A stretch of DNA of 64,000 bases from Ga0077555 sp963741565 (GCA_963741565.1 CAVUIK010000002.1:282658-346657); one strand, 5' to 3'; shown: positions 26,749 to 36,735, counted from the stretch's first letter. Notes: generated by a model not told the origin, from the letters alone. Translations and numbers: made by a program.

Positions 26749-27747
26749 ATGCCCACGACGCCAACGACGATGACCGCCATTCAGATCGACGGCAAAGGCG
26801 GGCCCGAGGTGTTGAAGCTCGTGACGCTGCCCGTACCGCAGGCGGGCGTCGGGCAGATCCTGGTCAAGGTGGCAGCGGCCGGCGTCAACCGGCCCGACAT
26901 TGCGCAGCGGACCGGCGCCTATCCGCCGCCGGCCGGACACTCGCCGTTGCCGGGCCTCGAAATTGCCGGCGTGGTCGCGGCGGTCGGGTCCGGCGTTGCG
27001 CGGTGGGCGGTGGGAGACAGCGTCTGTGCGCTGGTCAACGGCGGCGGCTACGCCGGTTATTGCCTCGCCGAGGACGTGCAGGCGCTGCCGGTCCCCAAAG
27101 GTCTGGATATGGTGCAGGCTGGCGCGCTGCCAGAGACCGTTTTCACGGTCTGGAACAACGTGTTCGAGCGCGGCGCGTTAGCGGCCGGTGAGTGGTTTCT
27201 CGTACATGGCGGCTCCAGCGGCATCGGCACGACAGCCATTCAGATGGCGAAAGCCTTCGGCGCCAAGGTCATGACGACGGCTGGCAGCGACGACAAATGC
27301 AAGGTCTGCCGCGACCTTGGAGCCGACGTGGCGGTCAACTACAAGATCGATGATTTCGTGAAGGTCGCGCGCGAGGTGACGGGCGGCAAAGGCATCAACG
27401 TTACGCTAGACATGGTCGGCGGGGACTATACCGAGCGCAATCTCATCGCTGCTGCCGAAGACGGCCGGATCGTTCAGATCGCGACGCTGTCGGGAGCGGA
27501 CGTGAAGATCAATGTCGCGCGGCTGATGATGAAGCGGGTGACGCTGACCGGCTCGACGCTGCGTCCGCGCACGCGTGAGGTGAAGGCCGGCTTTGCGCGC
27601 GCCATCGAGGCGAAGGTCTGGCCGCTGATCGAGGCGGGCAAGGTGCGTGTGGTGGTCGACGGAACCTATCCGCTGGCGCAAGCCTCGGAGGCGCACCGGC
27701 GGATGGAAACCAGCCAGCACATCGGCAAGATCATCCTGGTCGTGTGA
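26749..27747 (+). CDS. NAD(P)H:quinone oxidoreductase, PIG3/QOR type (zinc-free MDR)
   Basis: 332 residues, ATG 26749 after GGAGA. It is a medium-chain dehydrogenase/reductase fold without zinc ligands. AAGVNRPDIAQRTGAYPPPA and PLPGLEIAGVV are diagnostic for the PIG3-type quinone reductase subgroup. HGGSSGIGTTAIQMAKAFGA is the NADPH-binding loop. It reduces quinones or enones; the true substrate is unknown. A longer in-frame start at 26686 lacks family similarity. Confidence 0.88.
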   Translation: MPTTPTTMTAIQIDGKGGPEVLKLVTLPVPQAGVGQILVKVAAAGVNRPDIAQRTGAYPPPAGHSPLPGLEIAGVVAAVGSGVARWAVGDSVCALVNGGGYAGYCLAEDVQALPVPKGLDMVQAGALPETVFTVWNNVFERGALAAGEWFLVHGGSSGIGTTAIQMAKAFGAKVMTTAGSDDKCKVCRDLGADVAVNYKIDDFVKVAREVTGGKGINVTLDMVGGDYTERNLIAAAEDGRIVQIATLSGADVKINVARLMMKRVTLTGSTLRPRTREVKAGFARAIEAKVWPLIEAGKVRVVVDGTYPLAQASEAHRRMETSQHIGKIILVV

Positions 27748-27833
27748 TGGCGGTCACGCAAGTCATAGGATAAATCCGATTTAAATGCAAAATCCGGTGG
27801 ACGTCCGAGATGTGGATAGGTATCAACCTATTC

Positions 27834-28985
27834 ATGACCAAGATATCTAAGTCGTTTCTGGCTGAGATCGAGCGTTTCCTATCGGAGCGGGCGATCGAAG
27901 CAACCAGTCTGGGAAAGCAGGCGCTGGGCGATCCGTCGTTCGTCTTCGATCTGCGCAAGGGGCGGTCCCCCTCGGCGCGGACGATCGACAAGGTGCGGGA
28001 GTGGATGGCGCAGCAGGCCGTGGCCATGAGCCCCGTGCGTCTGCCGACGCCCCCGTCCGGTGTGGCGCCGCCGCGGGTTCGCACCGGCTCCATGACCCAC
28101 CTGGATCGGCTGGAGGCCGAGAGCCTCCACATCATCCGCGAGGTCGCCGCCGAATGCGAGAAGCCGGTGATGCTCTATTCGATCGGCAAAGACTCAGCGG
28201 TGATGCTGCATCTGGCCATGAAGGCCTTCTACCCGGCGCGGCCACCGTTCCCTCTGATGCACGTCGATACGCGCTGGAAGTTCCGCGACATGATCGCGAT
28301 GCGCGACCAGACGGCGAAGCGTCTGGGATTGGAGCTGATCGTCCATATCAATCCGGACGGCATTGCCAAGGATATCAACCCGTTCGATCACGGCTCGGCG
28401 CTGCACACGCAGATCATGAAGACCGAGGGCCTGAAGCAGGCGTTGGAAAAACACGGGTTCGATGCGGCATTCGGCGGCGCGCGGCGCGACGAGGAAAAGT
28501 CGCGCGCAAAGGAGCGGATTTTTTCCTTCCGCGACACGCGTCATCGCTGGGATCCGAAGAACCAGCGGCCCGAGCTTTGGAACCTCTACAACGCCCGCAA
28601 AAACAAGGGCGAGTCCATTCGCGTCTTCCCGTTGTCGAACTGGACCGAGCTCGACATCTGGCAATACATCCACCGCGAGCAGATTCCAATCGTGCCGCTC
28701 TACTTCGCTAAGGAACGCCCGATCGTTTGGCGTGACGGCCAGATGATCATGGTCGATGACGATCGCTTGCGGCTGCTGCCGGGCGAAAAGCCGGAGCTGC
28801 GCCGGATCCGCTTCCGGACCCTCGGCTGTTATCCGCTGACCGGCGCCATCGACTCCAATGCCACCTCGCTGCTCGATATCGTCGAGGAAATGCTGGTTGC
28901 CACGTCATCCGAGCGCCAAGGCCGCGTGATCGACAAGGATCAGGCCGCCTCGATGGAGAAGAAGAAGCAGGAGGGGTATTTCTGA
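27834..28985 (+). CDS. cysD: Sulfate adenylyltransferase small subunit (CysD) with N-terminal HTH-like extension
   Basis: The CysD part starts at MTHLDRLEAESLHIIREVA (ATG 28092). It has the PP-loop SIGKDSAVMLHL and the rest of a complete, normal-length catalytic subunit that makes APS from sulfate and ATP. Upstream in the same frame are about 86 more residues from ATG 27834 (or ATG 27810). FLAEIERFLSERAIEATSLG, ALGDPSFVFDLRKGRSPSAR and KVREWM resemble the short CI-repressor-like HTH proteins of alphaproteobacteria. A Pro-rich linker PTPPSGVAPP follows. I see no ribosome-binding site before ATG 28092, which favours a fusion. However, a single over-called base could have joined two genes. The stop overlaps the cysNC start (TGATG). 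Confidence 0.8.
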   Translation: MTKISKSFLAEIERFLSERAIEATSLGKQALGDPSFVFDLRKGRSPSARTIDKVREWMAQQAVAMSPVRLPTPPSGVAPPRVRTGSMTHLDRLEAESLHIIREVAAECEKPVMLYSIGKDSAVMLHLAMKAFYPARPPFPLMHVDTRWKFRDMIAMRDQTAKRLGLELIVHINPDGIAKDINPFDHGSALHTQIMKTEGLKQALEKHGFDAAFGGARRDEEKSRAKERIFSFRDTRHRWDPKNQRPELWNLYNARKNKGESIRVFPLSNWTELDIWQYIHREQIPIVPLYFAKERPIVWRDGQMIMVDDDRLRLLPGEKPELRRIRFRTLGCYPLTGAIDSNATSLLDIVEEMLVATSSERQGRVIDKDQAASMEKKKQEGYF

Positions 28986-30886
28986 TGTCGCGCTTCATTG
29001 AGTTCACGGGCGGCGACGTCGAAGCCTATCTCAAGGCGCAAGAGCGCAAGGATCTTCTGCGCTTTATAACCTGCGGCTCGGTCGACGACGGCAAGTCGAC
29101 GCTGATCGGGCGGCTGCTCTATGAGTCCAAGATGCTGTTCGAAGACCAGCTGTCGGCACTGGAAGCGGATTCAAAGAAGCTCGGCACCCAAGGCGGTCAT
29201 CTCGATTTCGCGCTGCTGGTCGACGGCCTCGCCGCCGAGCGTGAGCAGGGCATCACAATCGACGTTGCCTACCGCGCCTTCACGACTGCCAGGCGCAAAT
29301 TCATCGTCGCCGATACGCCGGGGCACGAGCAGTATACGCGCAACATGGCGACCGGCGCCTCGACCGCGGAGCTGGCGATTATCCTGATCGATGCCCGCAA
29401 GGGCGTTTTGACCCAGACGCGGCGGCATTCGTTCATCTGCACGCTGCTCGGCATTCGCCACCTCGTCGTCTGCGTGAACAAGATGGATCTCGTCGGCTAT
29501 AGCCGCGCGACCTTCGAAGCGATCGAGTCGGACTATCGGACGTTTGCTGCCGGGCTTGGCGCCGCCAATGTCACCTGCATTCCGGCGTCGGCCTTGGTTG
29601 GCGACAACATCATCGAGCGGTCAGCACGGATGCCTTGGTATCAAGGCCCCACGCTGATGGCCCATCTCGAAACGGCGCCCATCGGGCGGGATCAATCGGC
29701 TGAGCCGTTCCGGATGCCCGTGCAATGGGTCTCGCGGCCCGATCAGAATTTTCGCGGGTTTGCGGGGACGATCGCCGGGGGCACCGTGAAGCCGGGCGAC
29801 GCCCTCAAGGTGCTGCCGTCAGGTCGCCAGTCGACGGTGACGCGGATCGTGACGGCGGACGGCGATCTCGCGAGCGCGGTGGCCGACGAAGCGGTGACCA
29901 TTGCGCTTGCCGACGAGATCGATGTCAGTCGCGGCGACGTTCTCTGCGCGGCAATCGCGCCGGCCGAAGTGTCCGACCAGTTCGAGGTCGAGGTGCTCTG
30001 GATGGGCGACGAGGCGATGCTCCCCGGTCGGCCGTATCTGATCAAGGCGGGCACCAAGACGCTGCCGGGTACGCTCGACAAGCTGAAGTACAAGGTCAAC
30101 GTCAACACCATGGAGCAGGCGGCCGCGACAACGCTGGTGCTGAACGAGATCGGCGTGTGCAATCTTGAACTCGATGGGCCGATCGCCTTCGCGCCCTATG
30201 CCGAGAACCGCGCGCTCGGCTCCTTTATCATCATCGACCGGTTCACCAATACGACGGTCGGCATGGGGCTTGTGCATTTTGCGCTGCGCCGCGCGGCCAA
30301 TATCCAGTGGCAATCGATGGACGTGCACAAGGCGGCGCGGGCTGCGCATCTGCGCCAGCAGCCGACGGTGCTCTGGTTCACGGGGCTCTCAGGCGCCGGC
30401 AAATCGACGATCGCCAACATGGTGGAGAAAAAGCTGCACGCGAAGGGGCATCTCACCTACCTTCTCGACGGCGACAATGTGCGCCATGGCCTCAATCGGG
30501 ATCTTGGCTTCACCGACGCCGACCGCGTGGAGAACATCCGGCGCATCGCCGAGGTCTCGAAGCTGATGGTCGATGCCGGACTGATCGTACTGGTCTCTTT
30601 CATTTCGCCGTTCCGCGCGGAGAGGCTGTTGGCCCGTGAACGCGTGGACGAGGGCGAGTTCGTGGAGATTTTCGTCGACACACCCTTGGCCGACGCCGAG
30701 AAGCGCGACGTCAAGGGGCTTTATGCCAAGGCGCGCAAAGGCGAGATCAAGAACTTCACCGGTATCTCGTCGCCCTATGAGCCGCCAGAGGATCCGGAGA
30801 TCCGTATCGACACGGCGTCGGTTGGGGCGGAAGCCGCGGCCGATCTGGTGATCCGGCATCTCGAGACGGCCGGGCGGTTGGGGTAG
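28985..30886 (+). CDS. cysNC: Bifunctional sulfate adenylyltransferase GTPase subunit / APS kinase
   Basis: 633 residues. The N-terminal GTPase (about 1-440) shows GSVDDGKSTLIGRLLY (P-loop), DTPGHEQYTRNM (G3) and NKMDL (G4) and drives APS synthesis with CysD. The C-terminal APS kinase (about 450-633) shows FTGLSGAGKSTIANMVEKKL and DGDNVRHGLNRDLGF and makes PAPS. The start shares one base with the cysD stop, so the two subunits are coupled. The NodQ-like fused architecture is common in Hyphomicrobiales. PAPS could serve the sulfotransferase at 36736-37623 as well as cysteine synthesis. Confidence 0.96.
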   Translation: MSRFIEFTGGDVEAYLKAQERKDLLRFITCGSVDDGKSTLIGRLLYESKMLFEDQLSALEADSKKLGTQGGHLDFALLVDGLAAEREQGITIDVAYRAFTTARRKFIVADTPGHEQYTRNMATGASTAELAIILIDARKGVLTQTRRHSFICTLLGIRHLVVCVNKMDLVGYSRATFEAIESDYRTFAAGLGAANVTCIPASALVGDNIIERSARMPWYQGPTLMAHLETAPIGRDQSAEPFRMPVQWVSRPDQNFRGFAGTIAGGTVKPGDALKVLPSGRQSTVTRIVTADGDLASAVADEAVTIALADEIDVSRGDVLCAAIAPAEVSDQFEVEVLWMGDEAMLPGRPYLIKAGTKTLPGTLDKLKYKVNVNTMEQAAATTLVLNEIGVCNLELDGPIAFAPYAENRALGSFIIIDRFTNTTVGMGLVHFALRRAANIQWQSMDVHKAARAAHLRQQPTVLWFTGLSGAGKSTIANMVEKKLHAKGHLTYLLDGDNVRHGLNRDLGFTDADRVENIRRIAEVSKLMVDAGLIVLVSFISPFRAERLLARERVDEGEFVEIFVDTPLADAEKRDVKGLYAKARKGEIKNFTGISSPYEPPEDPEIRIDTASVGAEAAADLVIRHLETAGRLG

Positions 30887-31067
30887 GGCAAGGTTCCGGC
30901 CTTCGGTTCGCTGTTGGCCGGGCTCTCCATAAGACAGCCAGTCGTCCCGGCCACTTCCGTAAGCGCGCGACATGGCCTAAGAGCCCGCCAACACATCCGG
31001 AGCCCAAGCGCTTCGTGGGGCCCGGCGTCGGCCAGCCGGAGCCGTGATCGTCAGGAAGCACACGCAC

Positions 31068-32690
31068 ATGATCCGTCTCGACAATATCAGCAAGCAGAAC
31101 GGCCACCAGATAGTCTTCATCGAAACCTCTGCGGCGCTCCACAAGGGAGAAAAGGTCGGCCTCGTCGGTCCGAACGGGTCCGGTAAGACCACGCTCTTTC
31201 GTTTGATCGTTGGCCAAGAGCAACCCGACGAGGGGCAGGTGGCCGCCGATCGGGGCTTGACCATCGGCTATTTCAGCCAGGACGTCGGCGAGATGTCGGG
31301 TCGCAGCGCTGTGTCCGAGGTGATGGACGGCGCCGGCCCCGTGAGTGCTGTCGCGGCCGAGTTGAAGGCGCTGGAGGCTGCCATGGCGGATCCGGCAAAA
31401 GCCGACGATATGGAAACGATCGTCGAGCGCTACGGTGAGGTGCAGGGTCGCTTTGAAGAGCTGGATGGCTATGCCCTCGATGGGCGGGCGCGCGAAGTCC
31501 TGGCGGGCCTCAGCTTCACGCAAGAGATGATGGATGGCGACGTCGGTGTGCTGTCGGGCGGCTGGAAGATGCGCGTGGCGCTGGCCCGCATCCTGCTCAT
31601 GCGCCCCGATGCCATGCTCCTGGATGAGCCGAGCAACCACCTCGACCTGGAGAGCCTCATCTGGCTGGAGGACTATCTCAAGGGCTACGAGGGCGCCCTG
31701 CTGATGACCTCGCATGATCGCGAATTCATGAACCGCATCGTCACCAAGGTGATCGAGATCGACGCTGGCGGCCTGACGACATACTCGGGCAATTATGAGT
31801 TCTACGAGCAGCAGCGCGCCCAGACCGAAAAGCAGCAGCAGGCTCAGTTTGAGCGGCAGCAGGCGATGCTCGCCAAGGAAATCAAGTTCATCGAGCGCTT
31901 CAAGGCGCGCGCGTCACACGCGGCCCAGGTGCAGAGCCGCGTCAAGAAGCTGGACAAAATCGACCGGGTGGAGCCGCCGAAGCGCCGGCAGACGGTCCTG
32001 TTCGAGTTCCTGCCGGCGCCCCGATCCGGCGAGGACGTGGCGAGCTTGAAGAACGTGCACAAAGGGTACGGCAGCCGCGCCATCTACGAGGGGTTGGACT
32101 TTCAAGTTCGCCGTCGCGAGCGTTGGTGCGTCTTGGGCGTCAACGGTGCCGGCAAGTCGACGCTACTGAAACTGGTGGCGGGCTCGGCACAGCCGGACAC
32201 AGGGCAGGTCGCGTTGGGCGGCAGCGTGAAGATGGGCTATTTCGCGCAACACGCCATGGATCTGCTGGTCGGCGAGCAGACGGTATTCCAGTCGCTGGAG
32301 GACCAGTTCCCGCAGGCGGGACAGGGCTCGCTGCGGGCGCTTGCTGGCTGCTTCGGGTTCTCCGGCGATGACGTGGAAAAGCGATGCCGGGTGCTGTCGG
32401 GCGGTGAGAAGGCACGGCTGGTCATGGCCAAGATGCTCTACGACCCCCCGAACTTCCTGGTGTTGGACGAGCCCACGAACCACTTGGACATGGCAACCAA
32501 GGAGATGCTCATCAAGGCCCTGTCGCAGTACGAAGGCACCATGTTGTTCGTCTCGCATGACCGTCACTTCCTGGCTGCCCTCTCCAACCGGGTGCTGGAA
32601 CTGACGCCGGAGGGAATTCACACCTACGGCGGCGGCTATACGGAATACGTGGCGCGCACGGGCCAGGAAGCGCCCGGCCTGCGCAGCTGA
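31068..32690 (+). CDS. ABC-F family ATPase
   Basis: About 540 residues from ATG 31068 (MIRLDNISKQNGHQ); GTG 31044 is an alternative. Two ATP-binding cassettes without membrane segments are visible: Walker A GPNGSGKTT and GVNGAGKST, signatures LSGGWKMRVALA and LSGGEKARLVMA, Walker B LLDEPSNHLD and VLDEPTNHLD. The charged linker between them (EFYEQQRAQTEKQQQAQFER and the Lys/Arg-rich helices after it) is the P-site tRNA interaction motif region. ABC-F proteins act on ribosomes in translation control or antibiotic protection. The exact subgroup is not certain. Confidence 0.9.
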   Translation: MIRLDNISKQNGHQIVFIETSAALHKGEKVGLVGPNGSGKTTLFRLIVGQEQPDEGQVAADRGLTIGYFSQDVGEMSGRSAVSEVMDGAGPVSAVAAELKALEAAMADPAKADDMETIVERYGEVQGRFEELDGYALDGRAREVLAGLSFTQEMMDGDVGVLSGGWKMRVALARILLMRPDAMLLDEPSNHLDLESLIWLEDYLKGYEGALLMTSHDREFMNRIVTKVIEIDAGGLTTYSGNYEFYEQQRAQTEKQQQAQFERQQAMLAKEIKFIERFKARASHAAQVQSRVKKLDKIDRVEPPKRRQTVLFEFLPAPRSGEDVASLKNVHKGYGSRAIYEGLDFQVRRRERWCVLGVNGAGKSTLLKLVAGSAQPDTGQVALGGSVKMGYFAQHAMDLLVGEQTVFQSLEDQFPQAGQGSLRALAGCFGFSGDDVEKRCRVLSGGEKARLVMAKMLYDPPNFLVLDEPTNHLDMATKEMLIKALSQYEGTMLFVSHDRHFLAALSNRVLELTPEGIHTYGGGYTEYVARTGQEAPGLRS

Positions 32691-32703
32691 CGCAGCGGGT
32701 CGG

Positions 32704-33331
32704 TCACACCCGCGCGAGGATCGAGACGTTCGTGTCCTGCAGCATACGCGAACGCTCGCGGAATCGGGCGAAGGCTTCGGACGACCCCTCGCGTGCCGCC
32801 GGATTCCACCAGCGCGAACGCTCCCAGGCGTCGAGATTTTCATACCAAGCCATCAGGCGAATGCGCAGTTGACCGGGCGCGGGCGGCGTCCGGCTCTTCC
32901 AGAATCCCACCACGCGGGTTGCGTGCGCGCCCTCGAAATTGCCCCAAGCACTTTCCGACAGCTCACGGAAGCGCGGCCAGTCGGCCTCGAGAATGTCGAA
33001 GGCGCGGTGCGAATAGACGCCGCCGGTCTCGGTGGGGCTGATGCCGGATTGCGGGCGGGACGTCGGCTCCCAGATGTCGCGTGTTTCGGTGCGCGCCGTC
33101 CTTTGCGCTCTCCAGGACAGTGTGGCCCCAGGCGGCGGCGGTGACGTCGTCCGGCCACTCCGTGATGACCACCAGCCGGTTCGTGGAGAGCCCGATCACC
33201 GCCTTGAACGCCCCGAACAGGCGCCCGCCCCTGGCCGCGACCGCTGCCGGGCCGGCATCGACGATGTGGCGTGCGCCCGGTTCGATCTGCCCGGTCGGGA
33301 AGACGACGATGCGTTGTTCATAGATGGTCAT
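32704..33331 (-). pseudogene. NIPSNAP-like protein with a single-base frameshift
   Basis: ATG 33331 (MTIYEQRIVVFPTGQIEPG) begins a dimeric alpha-beta-barrel-type domain. It is interrupted near 33100. Removing one G restores VLESAK-TARTETRDIWEPT and a second repeat ending MAWYENLDAWERSRWW...SILARV, stopping at 32704. The total is about 208 residues, the usual NIPSNAP length (two ABM-like repeats). Function is unknown in bacteria. The two halves are well preserved, so a sequence error is likely. Confidence 0.7.
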
Positions 33332-33427
33332 GGGAAGGAAGGCTCCTATTTGGGTCACGGGAAATTAGCATGCCGGCGAAGCCGGAGCCTTGTGAACAAT
33401 TGCGGGGCTTGACGACGCGCGGTAGGG

Positions 33428-33940
33428 GTGGCGGACGCCCGCGAAACCCCGAAGGAAGAGCTTTTGGATATCCGTATCACCCACTCCCTTGAAGGCGCCG
33501 TGCCGCGTCTCATGGCAACGGATCATGCCGTCGGCGAGATCGTGCGGGCCTGCCACGACCGCTCGATCGACGAGGGGCTCGCGGCTCTGGCGATTCCGGG
33601 GCTCACGCGGGAGACGCTGGAGCCGGTACTGACCTATTGTGCCGAGCTTCGCTGCGAGGCCGACAACGCCACCTGTGCCGGATGCAAGCGGCGCACGGAG
33701 GCGCAGGGGCTCAAGACGATCGATGATTTCATCCGGCGGCATGCCGAGATCGTCGTCGGCGACGGAGCGGTGCGGCTCAAGGGTGAAGGTACCGAGATCA
33801 TCCGGACGCCCGCGCTGGCCGCGCTCGAGAAGACCTGGTCGGGGGAGAACTATTGGTTCTGGGCGCGCCGCGTGCTCCGCAAGCTGCGTCATGGTATCCG
33901 GCGCGCGCATATCCGGGGGGAGGCCTTTGCGGGGGCTGGC
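33428..33940 (+). CDS. Unrecognised Cys-cluster domain joined in frame to TrmJ
   Basis: About 160-171 residues (GTG 33428, or TTG 33464 preceded by AAGGAAGAG) run directly into the methyltransferase domain without a stop. The segment VGEIVRACHDRSIDEGLAAL and LTRETLEPVLTYCAEL recalls the helical part of DUF433-like proteins. It is followed by a cysteine cluster RCEADNATCAGCKRR (C-x6-C-x2-C) and a basic helix ENYWFWARRVLRKLRHGIRR. I do not recognise the family. It may be a separate gene whose stop was masked by base errors in the G-runs at about 33914-33935. A metal- or nucleic-acid-binding role is only a guess. Confidence 0.45.
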
Positions 33941-34716
33941 GAGTCTCCGGCCATTCTGTTGGTGGAGCCGCAGCTCGCCGACAACATCGGCATGGTGGCC
34001 AGGGCCTGCGCCAATTTTGGCTTCGACGAGCTCCGCCTCATCAATCCGCGCGATGGCTGGCCGAACGAGAAGGCGCGGATCGCGGCGTCAGGCGCCAACT
34101 ACATCGTCGACGATGCGCAGGCATTTCCGACACTCGCAGGCGGCGATCGGCGATCTCAACTGGCTCGTGGCGACGACGGCGCGCCAGCGCGACCTGCGCA
34201 AGCCCGTCATGACGCCGCTCGAGGTGGTCGTCGAGATGCGGCAACGGATTGCGCGCGGTGAGCGCTGCGGCATCCTGTTCGGCCGCGAGCGCAACGGCCT
34301 CGAGACGGACGAGGTCGCGAATGCCGACGTGATCGTCATGATTCCCGTGAACTCGCGATTCGCTTCGCTCAATCTGGCGCAGTCGGTGCTCGATTCTCGG
34401 CTATGAATGGATGCGGGCGACCGGTGCTGCGACGCTCGGACGCGTGACAAATTATGAGACGCCGGTCGAGCCGGGATTGAACGTTGGACACAGCCGGCCG
34501 GCGACGAAGGAGGAGATGCAGGGCTTCTTCACCCACATCGAGGAAGAGCTGGACCGCCTTGGCTTTTTCAATCCGCCTCACAAGCGCCAAACGATGGTGC
34601 GAAACCTTCGGTCGCTGTTCATGCGAATAGGCGCGACCGAGCAGGAAGTGCGAACGCTGCGGGGAGTTGTCGCAGCGTTGGCGCGCGGCAAGGGACTAGG
34701 CCGAAAGGCGCCTTAA
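33941..34716 (+). pseudogene. trmJ: TrmJ-type tRNA (Cm/Um32) 2'-O-methyltransferase with two frameshifts
   Basis: A SpoU/TrmH-fold (SPOUT) methyltransferase. The first block is SPAILLVEPQLADNIGMVAR, with GFDELRLINPRDGWPN and SGANYIVDDAQAF. Near 34140 one extra G breaks the frame, which continues in the next phase as IGDLNWLVATTARQRDLRKP, LFGRERNGLETDEVANAD (motif 2) and NSRFASLNLAQSVL (motif 3). A second extra base near 34392 shifts it again to GYEWMRATGA and the C-terminal helices FFTHIEEELDRLGFF to the stop at 34716. All three pieces are well conserved, so the gene is probably intact in the organism. Confidence 0.75.
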
Positions 34717-34868
34717 GTTTGCCTACTTTCGGGCCGAGCCATCAGGGCGCGCGACCGGGGGGTCGGCGGCGACGGGCGACGGGTATGTCCAAGCCGGTGC
34801 AAGGCGCCGGCAGAGATGGCAAGGTCCGTTTCGCACGCAGCGAACGATCAATGGGCGAGGGGTAGGCA

Positions 34869-35525
34869 ATGTTGACGATGTTGCGGTCTGGATCCACGGC
34901 GCTGGTCGCCCTGTCGTTGTGTGCGATGTCCGGTGTGGCGGTCGCTCAACAGCAGAAGGAACTCAGCGACAAATCGGTCACGACGGTGATGAACTACGCA
35001 TGGCTCATTCTGCCGTCGAAGTTCACGACGCCGACGGGCAAGGTCATCGAGGTCGACAAGAAGAACAAGAAGGCCGAGACGATGGTGCCGATCGAGACCG
35101 CGCGGGAGGTCATCAAGGTGGGCTATACGTCGGCGCACGCCCAGCTCTGCGAGATGTGGGAAGAGCAGGTGGTCAACTATGACGCGATGATGCGGACGGA
35201 GCAGGCCAAGAAAAAGTGGACCGAACAACAGCTGCTCTACATCACGACGCTGCACCGGATGACCATTCACATGGCGGCTGGCAAGCTCAAGGTGACGGAC
35301 AAGGGTGAGAACCAGGATCTGCTCCTCGAGTTGCTGCCGATCGAGCCGACCAAGGACACCTGCAACGACGAACGGCGCAATCGGGTCAAGGAAATCGTTG
35401 CTGCAGCGGCCAAGTCAGCACCGCCGCCGCCGGCACGTGCCGCGGCTCCGCCGACCACACCAGCGACCGGGGCGCCGGCGGCCCAGCCGGTTCCGGCATC
35501 AGCCACTGACCAAAAGAAAAAGTGA
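34869..35525 (+). CDS. Secreted hypothetical protein with Ala/Pro-rich tail
   Basis: 218 residues, ATG 34869 after GAGGGG. A signal peptide (about 1-27, ending AVAQQ) is followed by a helical, charged core (KFTTPTGKVIEVDKKNKKAE, AHAQLCEMWEEQV, YITTLHRMTIHMAAGKLKV) and an Ala/Pro-rich, probably disordered C-terminus. I recognise no family. Confidence 0.65.
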   Translation: MLTMLRSGSTALVALSLCAMSGVAVAQQQKELSDKSVTTVMNYAWLILPSKFTTPTGKVIEVDKKNKKAETMVPIETAREVIKVGYTSAHAQLCEMWEEQVVNYDAMMRTEQAKKKWTEQQLLYITTLHRMTIHMAAGKLKVTDKGENQDLLLELLPIEPTKDTCNDERRNRVKEIVAAAAKSAPPPPARAAAPPTTPATGAPAAQPVPASATDQKKK

Positions 35526-35785
35526 CGGCTGCCCGTCGCCCGCGTAGGACGAGCTGTTTGGGGATACGAAGAACATCGCCGACTTGGCCGAACGTTGCCC
35601 AGGTTGTCGTGCCCGGTCGTGGTTGGACAGACTTGCGATCCAAAGGCTTGATTGGCCTGGGGATGGCCGAACCGGCCGAAACGTGCCTAGATGGCGCTTC
35701 GGTAGCCTCCCCATCCGCCAACTGCTGGCGACTTAGGATCTGGTCGCGCGGGGGGCGCGCAACCAAAAAGGGGCTCGGGGCGCGC

Positions 35786-36682
35786 GTGTACGGGGAATGG
35801 CTCTGGGCCATATTTACGGTTGTGGCGGCGGGCGGACAGACGCTACGCAACGCTATGCAGAAGGAGTTGACGGCGACCATCGGCACGATCGGTGCGACGC
35901 ACGTTCGCTTCCTGTTCGGGCTGCCATTTGCGGCCATCTTTCTTGCAATCGTCCTTGCCTGGACGGGATACGCGTTTCCGACGCTGACGCCGCGCATGTT
36001 GGTCTGGGCGGCGGCGGGTGCGGCGTCACAGTTCGGAGCGACCGCGCTCCTGCTCGCTGCCATGCGCGAGAGGTCGTTCGTCCTCGTCACCGCCCTGAAC
36101 AAGATCGAGCCGGTGCATGTTGCGATCTTCGGGCTTGTGTTTCTGGGCGACAGACTGACGCCAGCTCTCGCGACCGCGATTGGTATCGCGACACTCGGTG
36201 TCATGATGATGTCGTGGCCGAAGTCCGGGGCGGCGGAGTTTCTGGGACTGAAGCCGATCCTGATGGGGCTCGGGGCCGGTGCGATGTTCGGGATATCGGC
36301 GGTCGCCTACCGTGGTGCGCTGCTCGCGCTGGAGCACCCGAGCTTCGTCGTGTCGGCGACAACGACGGTCGTCACCGGCCTCGTTATGCAGGTGGTCGTT
36401 CTGTCGCTCTATTTGGTGCTGCTCGACCGCACCACCCTGATGGCGATCGTGCGGGCGTGGCGGCCTTCCTTCGTGGCCGGGTTCATGGGTGCGTTTGCCT
36501 CGGTGTGCTGGGCGCTGGCGTTTGCGCTCGAGTTGGCGGCGAAAGTACGCACGCTGGCGTTGATCGAGATTCTGTTCGCGGGGCTGCTGACACGGAGCCT
36601 GTTCAAGCAAAGCCTCGCCTCGCGCGAAGGCGTTGGCATCGTGCTGATCATCGCCGGCGTAGTACTGCTGTTGAACCTTTGA
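35786..36682 (+). CDS. EamA/DMT-family membrane transporter
   Basis: About 298 residues from GTG 35786 (YGEWLWAIFTVVAAGGQTLR). About ten hydrophobic helices in two EamA-like halves are visible; GLVFLGDRLTPALATAIGIA and the C-terminal FKQSLASREGVGIVLIIAGV show the half-repeat pattern. The family exports or imports small metabolites; the substrate is unknown. The in-frame region 35522-35785 has a composition unlike this family and is treated as leader. Confidence 0.75.
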   Translation: MYGEWLWAIFTVVAAGGQTLRNAMQKELTATIGTIGATHVRFLFGLPFAAIFLAIVLAWTGYAFPTLTPRMLVWAAAGAASQFGATALLLAAMRERSFVLVTALNKIEPVHVAIFGLVFLGDRLTPALATAIGIATLGVMMMSWPKSGAAEFLGLKPILMGLGAGAMFGISAVAYRGALLALEHPSFVVSATTTVVTGLVMQVVVLSLYLVLLDRTTLMAIVRAWRPSFVAGFMGAFASVCWALAFALELAAKVRTLALIEILFAGLLTRSLFKQSLASREGVGIVLIIAGVVLLLNL

Positions 36683-36735
36683 GCTGTCCCGCGGTCAGCC
36701 TTTGCTCAACCGGTCATCCTGGCTAGGGTGCGAAT

